In this document: positions 25,021 through 33,127 of the stretch, piece by piece
Layout of the letters: each line of letters begins with the position of its first letter
How positions within the stretch are numbered: the stretch's first letter is position 1
NCBI GenBank assembly: GCA_030679915.1
Contig: JAUXRY010000005.1
Coordinates: 62,001 to 126,000, forward strand
Source of the DNA: Thiobacillus sp.
GTDB lineage: Bacteria; Pseudomonadota; Gammaproteobacteria; Burkholderiales; Thiobacillaceae
Direction: 5' to 3'
Length of the DNA stretch: 64,000 nucleotides
Made by a program: the position numbers and the translations under genes
The notes under the pieces: model-generated
What the model saw: the letters and a program-made list of their open reading frames with translations, nothing else
The model's database searches: none
Told to the model about the DNA's origin: nothing

Positions 25021-25497
25021 ATGTTTGATATCGGTTTTACAGAACTCCTCATGATCGGCGTTGTTGCGCTGATCGTCATCGGCCCAGAACGTCTGCCCAA
25101 AGTTGCGCGCACGTTTGGTCATTTATATGGCCGTATGCAGCGCTACGTCTCGGATGTGAAATCCGATATCAGTCGCGAAATCGATCTTGACGAATTAAAG
25201 CGTGCCGGCCAGGAGTTCAAGCAGTCGGTAGAGTCATCCGTGACCGATATCAAGCAGCAGACCTCCGTGGTTGATGATTATCTACGTGAAGAAACGAACA
25301 GCCTGGGTAAGGCGGTATCGTCCGTTGCGGATGACGATGAAATGCCTCCACTCAGTGAGCCTCAGGTGACACCACGTAAAGTTGAAGTGAGCCCCCAGCA
25401 AAGCCTGTCGCTCGAAGAGCCCGATCAGAATAAACCCTCAGCACCCGTTGCCATCATCGAAACGGCAGACAGTGACCCCGCTGGAAAATCCGCATGA
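25021..25497 (+). CDS. tatB: Sec-independent translocase protein TatB
   Basis: 158 residues. MFDIGFTELLMIGVVALIVIGPERLP is the diagnostic TatB N-terminus with the conserved Glu in the membrane, followed by a long amphipathic/charged helix and a Pro/Ser-rich tail. Overlaps tatC by four bases (ATGA). TatB recruits substrates to TatC. Confidence 0.94.
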   Translation: MFDIGFTELLMIGVVALIVIGPERLPKVARTFGHLYGRMQRYVSDVKSDISREIDLDELKRAGQEFKQSVESSVTDIKQQTSVVDDYLREETNSLGKAVSSVADDDEMPPLSEPQVTPRKVEVSPQQSLSLEEPDQNKPSAPVAIIETADSDPAGKSA

Positions 25498-26357
25498 GTG
25501 ATACTGAAAACTCCTTTGTCTCGCATCTCATCGAAATGCGGAATCGCTTGCTGCGCGCAGTGTTGGCAGTGGTCATCATTTTTATTGCCTTGTTTCCATG
25601 GGCGCAAGATATCTACGCGCTATTAGCCCAGCCCATGCTGGCCGCCTTGCCCAAGGGCGGCCAGATGATCGCTACTGAAGTCACCACGCCATTTTTTGTG
25701 CCGATAAAGGTGACGATGATGGCCGCGTTTTTACTGGCCATGCCATGGGTGTTCTATCAGGCGTGGGCATTTGTAGCACCAGGCCTGTATCAGCATGAAA
25801 GGCGCATCGGCGTGCCACTGGTGGTTGCCAGTGTGATTCTTTTTTTACTGGGAATGTCGTTCGCTTACTTCCTGGTATTTCCGATTGTGTTCGGATTTAT
25901 CGTCGGAGTCGCCCCAGAGGGGGTGGCGGTGATGACAGACATTGGCAAATATCTTGATTTTGTGATGACCCTGTTCATGGCATTTGGCCTTACGTTTGAG
26001 GTTCCGGTTGCAGTGGTGTTGCTGGTCAAGATGGGCATGGTTTCGGTTGAGAAGCTGCGTGAGATTCGTCCTTACGTCATTGTCGGGGCCTTTGTCATCG
26101 GTGCGATTTTTACGCCGCCCGACGTGATTTCCCAGTTCATGCTCGCTATCCCAATGTGGTTTCTGTATGAACTGGGCATCCTCGTCGCATCGATGATTAC
26201 CAAACCCAAGCCAAAAGAGGGGGCGGATTACATGCCAATGAGTGAGTCCGAGATGGATGACGAGTTCGATCGCATCGAAGCGGGCGAGTCTGAATCCAGC
26301 CAGCCAAGCGCTACCGAACCAGACGTGGCAACACCCGACCCCGATCACCCCAAGTAG
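25494..26357 (+). CDS. tatC: Sec-independent translocase protein TatC
   Basis: 287 residues, six membrane helices. HLIEMRNRLLRAV, PFFVPIKVTMMAAFLLAMPWVFYQ with the conserved Phe-Pro region, and EVPVAVVLLVKMG match TatC. The 45-residue acidic C-terminal extension (ESEMDDEFDRIEAGES and on) exceeds that of E. coli TatC. It recognises twin-arginine signal peptides. Confidence 0.94.
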   Translation: MSDTENSFVSHLIEMRNRLLRAVLAVVIIFIALFPWAQDIYALLAQPMLAALPKGGQMIATEVTTPFFVPIKVTMMAAFLLAMPWVFYQAWAFVAPGLYQHERRIGVPLVVASVILFLLGMSFAYFLVFPIVFGFIVGVAPEGVAVMTDIGKYLDFVMTLFMAFGLTFEVPVAVVLLVKMGMVSVEKLREIRPYVIVGAFVIGAIFTPPDVISQFMLAIPMWFLYELGILVASMITKPKPKEGADYMPMSESEMDDEFDRIEAGESESSQPSATEPDVATPDPDHPK

Positions 26358-26385
26358 CGTACTAAATTAGGGCGCAAATTCAAGC

Positions 26386-26408
26386 AATGCCCTGATATGG
26401 GGCATTTT
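26386..26408 (+). terminator. Probable terminator after tatC
   Basis: AATGCCC (26386-26392) and GGGCATT (26400-26406) pair around a 7-nt loop and are followed by a short U-run. It marks the end of the his-tat gene run. Confidence 0.5.
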
Positions 26409-26441
26409 CAGAAATTGTTTATACGCACTTGCCTTCCATAT

Positions 26442-26459
26442 CAAACACATAGGTGTTTG
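26442..26459. promoter_or_regulatory. Perfect dyad upstream of amt
   Basis: CAAACAC (26442-26448), a 4-nt centre and GTGTTTG (26453-26459): a perfect inverted repeat 46 nt before the amt start. No sigma-54 type -24/-12 element was seen beside it, so it may be a repressor site or a leader hairpin. Confidence 0.35.
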
Positions 26460-26505
26460 GTACATTAATTGCTGATAAACAGCGCCATCTAATGGGGAGC
26501 GTTGC

Positions 26506-27708
26506 ATGGAATCGTTGAAAACGGGCAGTGATGTATTGTTTGTGTTGTTGGGAGGCATCATGGTGTTGGCCATGCATGCCGGATTTGCCTTTCTGGAACT
26601 GGGTACGGTCCGCAAGAAAAACCAGGTCAATGCTCTGGTCAAAATAATCACCGACTTTTCGGTTTCCACGATTGCCTATTTCTTCATTGGCTACAGCGTG
26701 GCCTATGGCGTCAGCTTCTTTTCCAGTGCTGAAGTGCTGTCAGCAAAAAATGGCTACGATCTGGTCAAATTCTTTTTCCTGCTGACCTTTGCGGCAGCCA
26801 TTCCGGCGATCGTGTCGGGCGGTATTGCCGAGCGTGCGCGCTTCAATCCTCAATTGGCTGCCACGTTTGCGCTGGTTGGATTGGTTTACCCGTTCTTTGA
26901 AGGCATCGTCTGGAACGGTAATTACGGCATTCAGGACTGGTTGGCGTTGACATTTGGAGCCAGTTTTCACGACTTTGCCGGGTCGGTCGTGGTGCACGCA
27001 ATGGGGGGGTGGATAGCCCTGCCTGCGGTGCTGCTGCTGGGTGCGCGTCGTGGCCGCTACAACAAAGACGGCATGGTCTCGGCACACCCCCCGTCAAACA
27101 TCCCGTTTTTGGCATTGGGCGCATGGATTCTCACGGTAGGCTGGTTCGGCTTCAATGTAATGTCGGCGCAACTGATTGAAGCGGTATCCGGTTTGGTGGC
27201 CGTGAATTCTCTGATGGCGATGGTGGGCGGCACGCTGGCGGCCATGGTGATTGGCCGCAATGACCCGGGTTTCATCCACAACGGCCCGCTGGCCGGTCTG
27301 GTAGCAGTGTGCGCCGGGTCTGACCTGATGCATCCGCTGGGTGCACTGGCCACCGGTGTGATTGCCGGTGCGCTGTTTGTCTGGATGTTTATGGTGACGC
27401 AGAACCGCTGGAAAATCGACGATGTGCTCGGCGTGTGGCCGCTGCATGGATTATGCGGTGCTTGGGGCGGCATTGCCGCAGGCATCTTCGGCGCCAAGGC
27501 GCTGGGCGGAATGGGCGGCGTCAGCCTGGCATCGCAAGTGATAGGCACGCTGGGTGGTGTAGTCGTGGCACTGGTTGGCAGTCTGGTGGTGTATGGCGTA
27601 CTGAAGCAGTTTGTGGGCCTGCGGCTGGATGCAGAAGCGGAATTCAATGGCGCCGACCTCAGTATTCACAAGGTTTCCGCTACAGCCGAACGCGAAACCA
27701 ACTGGTAA
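26506..27708 (+). CDS. amt: Ammonium transporter
   Basis: 400 residues with 11 expected membrane helices and no obvious cleavable signal. Pore motifs: the first conserved His in DFAGSVVVHAMGG (near 165), ARRGRY, and the second in WPLHGLCGAWGGIAAGIF (near 315). Also FLELGTVRKKN and GGIAERARF. Transports ammonium across the inner membrane. No glnK/PII gene is adjacent, unlike the common glnK-amt pair. Confidence 0.95.
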   Translation: MESLKTGSDVLFVLLGGIMVLAMHAGFAFLELGTVRKKNQVNALVKIITDFSVSTIAYFFIGYSVAYGVSFFSSAEVLSAKNGYDLVKFFFLLTFAAAIPAIVSGGIAERARFNPQLAATFALVGLVYPFFEGIVWNGNYGIQDWLALTFGASFHDFAGSVVVHAMGGWIALPAVLLLGARRGRYNKDGMVSAHPPSNIPFLALGAWILTVGWFGFNVMSAQLIEAVSGLVAVNSLMAMVGGTLAAMVIGRNDPGFIHNGPLAGLVAVCAGSDLMHPLGALATGVIAGALFVWMFMVTQNRWKIDDVLGVWPLHGLCGAWGGIAAGIFGAKALGGMGGVSLASQVIGTLGGVVVALVGSLVVYGVLKQFVGLRLDAEAEFNGADLSIHKVSATAERETNW

Positions 27709-27746
27709 TACGCTTTGATATACCGGTTGGATCAGCTTCGCTAACT

Positions 27747-27774
27747 GGACGCCCTATGAATTCATGGGGCGTCC
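27747..27774. terminator. 28-nt near-perfect palindrome between convergent genes
   Basis: GGACGCCC (27747-27754) pairs with GGGCGTCC (27767-27774), and the interior ATGAATTCAT (27756-27765) is itself palindromic, with one T-G pair between the two. It can fold into a 14-bp hairpin 38 nt after the amt stop and just before the pentamer array. A terminator for amt is the simplest reading; the downstream U-content is modest. Confidence 0.45.
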
Positions 27775-27775
27775 A

Positions 27776-27930
27776 TTTCAGTTCATTTCATTTCAGTTCA
27801 TTTCATTTCATTTCATTTCATTTCAGTACAGTACAGTACAGTACAGTACAGTACAGTACAGTACAGTACAGTACAGTACAGTACAGTACAGTTCAGTTCA
27901 GTTCAGTTCAGTTCGGTTCAGTTCAGTTCG
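27776..27930. repeat. Mosaic pentanucleotide tandem repeat, 31 units
   Basis: 155 nt of uninterrupted 5-nt periodicity. Reading the plus strand from 27776 the units are TTTCA/GTTCA mixed (10 units), GTACA x13 (27826-27890), then GTTCA x4, GTTCG, GTTCA x2, GTTCG. The blocks differ from one another by one or two bases, as expected from local expansion of variant units. The leftward kinase gene reads into the right-hand end: its last ELNRTELN residues and its TGA stop are repeat-encoded. GTACA blocks contain no stop in any minus frame; GTTCA blocks contain one in every frame. Confidence 0.95.
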
Positions 27931-29184
27931 GTTTTTCTGGTTTTTCTGCAATTGACGCACGTGTCTGCGACGTTCATCCTGCAGTTGTTCAAGCTGACGA
28001 TCAATTTGTACGACATCGGGATATTGTTCGGTGTATTCCAGAAGTAGTTCTGTGCGCTTGATGCGCAATTCAACCAGTTTTTTGTCGAGGCCGAGCAAGT
28101 AGGCATCCGCTTTTATCGGGTTTGATTGCTTCGGACCCGTGCTAGCGTCAGGCAAGCTGTCTTCGGATTGTGACGGACCTTGAGTTGATGTTGCACTTGC
28201 CTTCGGAGTGCGTGTGTTTTGCGTGGTTTGAATTGCTGTCAGAGGCTTCTCGATGAAGTGCTCTATCACAATGATCCCGAGCCCGATCAATACAAATACG
28301 CCAAAGGGTGTTCCAAACGCCAGCGCAGGCAACAAGCGGGAGACCTTGTTGCTGGGTAACTTTTCGGGTTTGCGTGCCATGTTCGCAGCCAACGTGTGGA
28401 GATCATTGACAAGCGTGCGGGCATCCGGCCGGGCGTTGGGGTCCTTGTGAAGCATGCGTGTGAGCAGATCAATCAGTTCGGTACGCAGATTGGGGCGAAA
28501 GGTGGATGCCGGGGCGGGAGGTTCATGTATCACCCGATAGACAATGGACGGCAGGCTATCGCCGTCGAATGCATATTGCCCGGTCAGCATTTCATAAAGC
28601 ACTGCGCCCAGCGAGAAGATATCTGAGCGACCCTCCACTTCACGTCCCATCGCTTGTTCGGGTGACATGTAGCGGGGCGACCCGAGCATTTGTCCGGCCA
28701 GGGTATGGCCGCTATTGGTCAGGTGTGCGATTCCGAAGTCAGTCAGTTTGATGCGTCCATTGCGACCCGTGACAACGACATTGGCGGGTTTGACATCGCG
28801 ATGGATGACGCCGTGCTCGTGGGCAAACGCCAACGCCTCGGCCATTTGCAGTGTGGTATCGAGCGCCAGGTCGAGTGGCATGGGACCGTTGTTCATGACG
28901 TCGCGCAAGGTTGCACCAGGGAGGTGTTCCATGGCGATGTAAGCGAGTTCGTCGGTTTCGCCCACATCGAAAATGGTCACGATATTCGGATGTGACAACC
29001 GGCCTGCACTTTGCGCTTCGCGTAAAAAGCGTGTTTCAGCGCCGGCATCATCCTGACGGAGTTGTGCGATGGCCACGGTTTTGATCGCAACCGTACGTTC
29101 GATCAGCGGGTCGCGCGCACGCCAGACTGTACCCATTGCACCATGACCGATTTCGTCGAGGACTTCGTAGCGACCGATTTTCAT
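27898..29184 (-). CDS. Membrane-anchored Ser/Thr protein kinase
   Basis: 428 residues. Kinase domain 5-265 in the PknB/Hanks style: Gly-rich GHGAMGTVW, Lys in VAIKTV, HRDVKPANVVV catalytic loop, DFG in LTDFGIAHL, SPRYMSPEQAMG. One membrane helix near 287-310 (GVFVLIGLGIIVIEHFI). The outer part is Ser/Thr/Pro-rich, then a charged helical/coiled-coil stretch (LVELRIKRTELLLEYTEQYP, QIDRQLEQLQDERRRHVRQLQ) and no PASTA domain. The final eight residues come from the pentamer array, so the C-terminus may vary between cells or strains. It starts 13 nt after the SDR gene on the same strand. Confidence 0.88.
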   Translation of the reverse strand: MKIGRYEVLDEIGHGAMGTVWRARDPLIERTVAIKTVAIAQLRQDDAGAETRFLREAQSAGRLSHPNIVTIFDVGETDELAYIAMEHLPGATLRDVMNNGPMPLDLALDTTLQMAEALAFAHEHGVIHRDVKPANVVVTGRNGRIKLTDFGIAHLTNSGHTLAGQMLGSPRYMSPEQAMGREVEGRSDIFSLGAVLYEMLTGQYAFDGDSLPSIVYRVIHEPPAPASTFRPNLRTELIDLLTRMLHKDPNARPDARTLVNDLHTLAANMARKPEKLPSNKVSRLLPALAFGTPFGVFVLIGLGIIVIEHFIEKPLTAIQTTQNTRTPKASATSTQGPSQSEDSLPDASTGPKQSNPIKADAYLLGLDKKLVELRIKRTELLLEYTEQYPDVVQIDRQLEQLQDERRRHVRQLQKNQKNRTELNRTELN

Positions 29185-29197
29185 GGAAGGAGCAGGA

Positions 29198-29941
29198 TCA
29201 GGGCTGACATTCGATAATTTGGCCGCGAACGGAACGACTGTCTTCCCCCATCAAATACAGATACCAGGGCATCAATGCGTCGATGTGGGTCAGCGTTTCG
29301 GGGGAAAGCCCCGGGTGAGTGCGCGTGCGCAGGGTGGTTGCAACCTGACCGGGAATCAGGGTGTTGACGCGTAACGCTTCATTGGAAGTGAGCTCGTCTG
29401 CCCAAATTCGAGTGAGGGCTTCAAGACCGGACTTGGCCACTGCGTAGCCGCCCCAGTAAGCGCTGGGATGATGGCCGTGGGTTTCGCCTGTAAAGATGAC
29501 AGAAGCATCAGGCGCCTGTTTCAAGAGCGGCAAGCAGGCACGCGTCAGCGCAAATGGCGTAATTAAATTGACCCGCATCAGGGTTTGCCATTGTTCCAGT
29601 GTTTGCAGCTCCAGCGGGGTCAGGTTGTAAAAATGATGCGCGCTGTGAAGCACGCCATCGAGCCGCTTCAGATGATGGGCAATCGTACCTGCCAGCGTTT
29701 CCAGGCTGCGGTCGTCGGCGGCAGCCAGGTCGTAAGGAAACATGGCTGGCTCAGCGCCGCCCGAGGCGACGATTTCGTCGTAAACCATTTCCAGTCTGTC
29801 AGCATCGCGAGCGAGCAAGGCCACGGTGGCACCATGACGCGCGTAGACCAGACTGGCGGAACGCCCCAGGCCCGAACTGGCACCGGTAACGAGAATGACA
29901 CGACCTGCAAGCAGGTCAGAACGGGGGAGGTAATCTTTCAT
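29198..29941 (-). CDS. Short-chain dehydrogenase/reductase (YciK-like)
   Basis: 247 residues. Rossmann NAD(P) site VTGASSGLGRSAS near 19-31 and RLDGVLHSAH. The catalytic Tyr-x3-Lys is present in GGYAVAKSG near 165, but the usual catalytic Ser region reads VIFTGETHGHHPSAYW, with no Ser in the normal spot. Similarity is closest to the YciK group (DLLAGRVILVTGAS, MPWYLYLMGEDSRS). It overlaps hpnE by ATGA and so belongs to the hpn operon; a role in lipid or isoprenoid modification is a guess from context. Confidence 0.82.
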   Translation of the reverse strand: MKDYLPRSDLLAGRVILVTGASSGLGRSASLVYARHGATVALLARDADRLEMVYDEIVASGGAEPAMFPYDLAAADDRSLETLAGTIAHHLKRLDGVLHSAHHFYNLTPLELQTLEQWQTLMRVNLITPFALTRACLPLLKQAPDASVIFTGETHGHHPSAYWGGYAVAKSGLEALTRIWADELTSNEALRVNTLIPGQVATTLRTRTHPGLSPETLTHIDALMPWYLYLMGEDSRSVRGQIIECQP

Positions 29942-31221
29942 AGCTGCCTAAGTAATGCGCCGGCCGATTGTACTCCGCTCTGTGTTGCACTTTCGAGTGT
30001 CGCGGGGTAGCGGCCAGCGGTGTAATCGCCCGCCAGAAATATGCGCGGATGCGCAGTGCAAACATCGGGGCGTGCCATGTTGGGGACACAGCTATACGTG
30101 GCTTGTTTCTCCACAATACTTTTACGCCAATGCGGTGAGCCCGGTCGCGCGATGCTTTGCAGTTGGGATTCTGCCTGATCCAGCCATTCTGGCGACAGGT
30201 TTTCTGCAGCGCTGGCAACAAACGCCAGCAAACCTGACTGCCCATGACTTTGGCCGCGGTCGAAGACAAACTGGGCAGGGCCATCTGCCAAAGCGAATAG
30301 GGGGTGAGTGAGTTGAAACGCCGGATCGTACTGGACATAGCCCGTAGCGATGGGTTGGTAATGATAGGTGGAGACGTCGCGCACCAAGGGTTCGAGTGCG
30401 GAAATGGAGGCGACTAATCCTGACAAATGCTGCGGGGCAGTGGCCAGGATGGCGTGACTAAAAGTGGCTGACTCATCGCGCAAGCTCAATGTGATGGCAT
30501 CCGATGCGGCCTCAAGGCTGCTTACGCGGCTGGACAGGCGAACGGACCCGCCGAGCTCGATCAGGCGTGCAGCGGCGGGCGCTGGCAGTAGTGCCGTCAG
30601 GTCGCGTCGTGGCAGCAGCAGGTCGCTGTGATGATTGCGGCCGCCGAAGGCTGCCCGGATAACATCACGGAAAACCACGGCGCTGGCTATTTCCGGCGGG
30701 GTGTTGAGCGCAGATACGCAAAGTGGATGCCACAACAGTCGATTCAGCGTTTCGGGCTGGGAACGGGTGAGTTGACTGACCGTCTGAAGTTCGGACGCGA
30801 GCGGTTGGTGCAGTAGCGCATGCGCCCAGCGTATGGCGGACCACTTCTCACGTCCGCTTAATCCCTGGGCGCTGAGCAACCCCACCAGCAAATGTAACGG
30901 GGCAGGAAGGCGCGGACAGGCCAGGCTGAAATCGGGTGGCTGCTTAAGATTGAGGGGGTGTCGCCACAAACTTTCAGGTGCTGCGGCGGGACTCAGGCGG
31001 GCTATCAGTTGCAGCGTGTGTTCATACGCACCCAGCAATATATGTTGGCCGTTGTCGAGCATCCGGCCTTCGATTTCGACTGCGCGCGCGCGGCCACCCA
31101 GCGTTCGGCTTGCCTCAAACAGCGTGACATGGATTCCGGCTTCCGCCAGTGTCAATGCGGCAGTGCATCCCGCCCAGCCGCCACCGATTACCGCGACGCT
31201 AGGCTGTTTCAACCCCGTCAT
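29938..31221 (-). CDS. hpnE: Hydroxysqualene dehydroxylase HpnE
   Basis: 427 residues from the ATG at 31221 overlapping the hpnD stop by four bases; an in-frame start at 31254 would lie inside hpnD. FAD-binding dinucleotide fold VAVIGGGWAGCTAALTLAEAG, then LGGRARAVEIEG and DNGQHILLGAY, and C-terminal ARPDVCTAHPRIFLAGDYTAG. HpnE reduces hydroxysqualene to squalene in the HpnCDE route that feeds hopanoid synthesis. No squalene-hopene cyclase lies in the window. Confidence 0.92.
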   Translation of the reverse strand: MTGLKQPSVAVIGGGWAGCTAALTLAEAGIHVTLFEASRTLGGRARAVEIEGRMLDNGQHILLGAYEHTLQLIARLSPAAAPESLWRHPLNLKQPPDFSLACPRLPAPLHLLVGLLSAQGLSGREKWSAIRWAHALLHQPLASELQTVSQLTRSQPETLNRLLWHPLCVSALNTPPEIASAVVFRDVIRAAFGGRNHHSDLLLPRRDLTALLPAPAAARLIELGGSVRLSSRVSSLEAASDAITLSLRDESATFSHAILATAPQHLSGLVASISALEPLVRDVSTYHYQPIATGYVQYDPAFQLTHPLFALADGPAQFVFDRGQSHGQSGLLAFVASAAENLSPEWLDQAESQLQSIARPGSPHWRKSIVEKQATYSCVPNMARPDVCTAHPRIFLAGDYTAGRYPATLESATQSGVQSAGALLRQL

Positions 31222-32066
31222 CCTGGAAACAACCAGGTTTTGCTGGCCAGCCACAGCTTGCGCAAGGGGGTGAGCGCAACGCGTGCGCGCAACACGGGAA
31301 AGTCGGCGCGTTGAATTTCGTTCAGCAAGGTGCGGTAGATAGCGGCCATCACCAGACCTGGACGTTGTGCGCGACGGGCATTGACTGGCAGTGCGGTGAG
31401 CGCGCGGTCGTAACAGGCAATGGCGCGTTCAAATTGATGCTGCATCAGGGACTGAAATTCGGGCGTATCCACGCCTTTCAGGATATCGGCTTCAAGCACG
31501 CCAAAGCGGACCAGTTCGTCCTGCGGCAGGTAAATCCGGCCGCGTCGCGCATCCTCGCCCACGTCGCGGATGATGTTGGTAAGCTGGAAGGCAAGCCCCA
31601 GCTCGTGCGCATAGCGGCGAATGTTACGGTCGTCATTGCTGCGCGGGCCGCTGAACAAGGCAGCTGCAACTTCGCCCACTACGCCTGCTACGCGGTAGCA
31701 ATATAAATTGAGCGATTTGAAGTCGGGATAGCGCAGATGGTCGAGATCCATCGCCATGCCATCGACAATTTCCAGTAGCAGCGCCGGCGCCGTATTACGG
31801 CCTTGTGGCGTGTCAAACAGCGCGCAGGTTGCCGGATGGGTCGGGGCGCCTGCTCCAAACTGGGCGATTTCAGCGCGCCACCAGTCGAGCTTGGCCTGCG
31901 CAACCTGCCGCTCGTGACATTCATCCACCACATCATCGAGTTCACGACAGAGGGCGTAAAACGCAGTGATTGCGCGTCGTGTGTCCTGTGGCAGAAAGAC
32001 AAAGCTGTAATAGAAACTGGAACCGCTGGCTGCGGCACGGTCCTGACAATACTGATGGACATCCAT
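31218..32066 (-). CDS. hpnD: Presqualene diphosphate synthase HpnD
   Basis: 282 residues. Head-to-head prenyl synthase fold with both Asp-rich motifs: LCRELDDVVDE near 40-50 and NIIRDVGEDARRGRIYLPQDEL near 163-184. Opens YCQDRAAASGSSFYYSFVFLP, typical of HpnD. Condenses two farnesyl diphosphates to presqualene diphosphate. Two bases separate it from hpnC. Confidence 0.94.
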   Translation of the reverse strand: MDVHQYCQDRAAASGSSFYYSFVFLPQDTRRAITAFYALCRELDDVVDECHERQVAQAKLDWWRAEIAQFGAGAPTHPATCALFDTPQGRNTAPALLLEIVDGMAMDLDHLRYPDFKSLNLYCYRVAGVVGEVAAALFSGPRSNDDRNIRRYAHELGLAFQLTNIIRDVGEDARRGRIYLPQDELVRFGVLEADILKGVDTPEFQSLMQHQFERAIACYDRALTALPVNARRAQRPGLVMAAIYRTLLNEIQRADFPVLRARVALTPLRKLWLASKTWLFPG

Positions 32067-32068
32067 GA

Positions 32069-32875
32069 TTAAAAGAGCGCGCGTCGGAGCATGTTGATCC
32101 AGTCTTTTTTCGTCAGCACCGGACGGTTATGGAATACACAGCCGGGATCGGCATGCAGTTTACGCAAGATGGATTCTCCGCCGAGGATGGTTACACGCAG
32201 CTCCAGTCCGATGCGGCCTTTGAGTTGTCTGCCGAGCGGAGCACCGGCCTGCATGAGTTTACGGGTGCGTTCGATTTGCTTAAGCATCATCGTGTTCCAC
32301 ATACCGCAGGGGTCGCCATCGGCAATCTGTGTTTCGCTGACGTGGTGTGCCGCCAGTTCGTCCTGCGGCAGATAGATGCGGTCTTTTTTGAAATCGATCG
32401 CAATGTCCTGCAAGAAATTGATCAATTGCAGGCTGCTGCATATGGCATCGGAATAAGCTATGTGCCGTGGATCGTGGTCACCATACAAATGCAGCATTAA
32501 TCGCCCCACCGGATTGGCCGAGCGACGACAGTAATCCATGACTTCGCCGAAGCTGGCATAACGGGTTTTTTCCACATCCTGCGCAAAAGCCGAAAGCAGG
32601 TCGCGAAATGGGGCGATGGGAATGGAATAAGCATGAATGGCTTCGGCCAGTGGACCGAAAACGGGATCAGTCGGTATCTCACCGCTTTCGATGCGATCCA
32701 GCTCAAAATGGTAGGTTGTCAGTTGTCTCAAACGTTCAGAGGACGGGGCATCACCTTCGTCTGCAATATCGTCCGCACTACGGGAAAATCGGTAGATGGC
32801 CTCTACCGGCCGGCGTAAGCGTTTTGGCAGTAACCAGGACGCAACAGGGAAATTTTCGTAGTGATCGACCGGCAC
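32069..32875 (-). CDS. hpnC: Hydroxysqualene synthase HpnC
   Basis: 268 residues, GTG start. Opens HYENFPVASWLLPKRLR, the HpnC signature, with Asp-rich SRSADDIADEGD near 32-43 and NFLQDIAIDFKKDRIYLPQDEL near 150-171. Converts presqualene diphosphate to hydroxysqualene for HpnE. First gene of the leftward hpnC-hpnD-hpnE-SDR(-kinase) run. Confidence 0.93.
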   Translation of the reverse strand: MPVDHYENFPVASWLLPKRLRRPVEAIYRFSRSADDIADEGDAPSSERLRQLTTYHFELDRIESGEIPTDPVFGPLAEAIHAYSIPIAPFRDLLSAFAQDVEKTRYASFGEVMDYCRRSANPVGRLMLHLYGDHDPRHIAYSDAICSSLQLINFLQDIAIDFKKDRIYLPQDELAAHHVSETQIADGDPCGMWNTMMLKQIERTRKLMQAGAPLGRQLKGRIGLELRVTILGGESILRKLHADPGCVFHNRPVLTKKDWINMLRRALF

Positions 32876-32991
32876 CGGGCAACAAAAAAAGGAATGGGAA
32901 TAAAGACTTAGCTAGGATGCCGGGTCGGGTGACGTGACAGCATCGTATTGATTATATTACACTTATTGGTCGCAGGTTTTACGGTCAAACC

Positions 32992-33076
32992 GCGAGAGTG
33001 GCGGAATTGGTAGACGCACTGGATTTAGGTTCCAGCGCCGCAAGGCGTGGGGGTTCGAGTCCCCCCTCCCGCACCA
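32992..33076 (+). tRNA. tRNA-Leu (UAG)
   Basis: 85 nt with encoded CCA. Anticodon arm CTGGA-TTTAGGT-TCCAG gives UAG. The long variable arm (CGCCGCAAGGCG) and GGTTCGAGTCC T-loop are class II features. The acceptor stem GCGAGAG / CTCCCGC has one A-C mismatch at position 4-69, where most bacterial tRNA-Leu have a G-C pair. Confidence 0.96.
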
Positions 33077-33127
33077 TTAGGTTTTTGTCGTACACCCATC
33101 AACTCAATTCAGCCAGGAAGTATTGTC

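Noticed and set aside
27776-27930. Possible CRISPR-like array
   Set aside because: The units are 5 nt with no spacers and there are no cas genes; it is a microsatellite.
27764-27955. Plus-strand open frame of 63 codons through the pentamer array (repeating Ser-Thr-Val-Gln-Tyr)
   Set aside because: It is a by-product of stop-free GTACA repeats; no ribosome site and no coding character outside the repeat.
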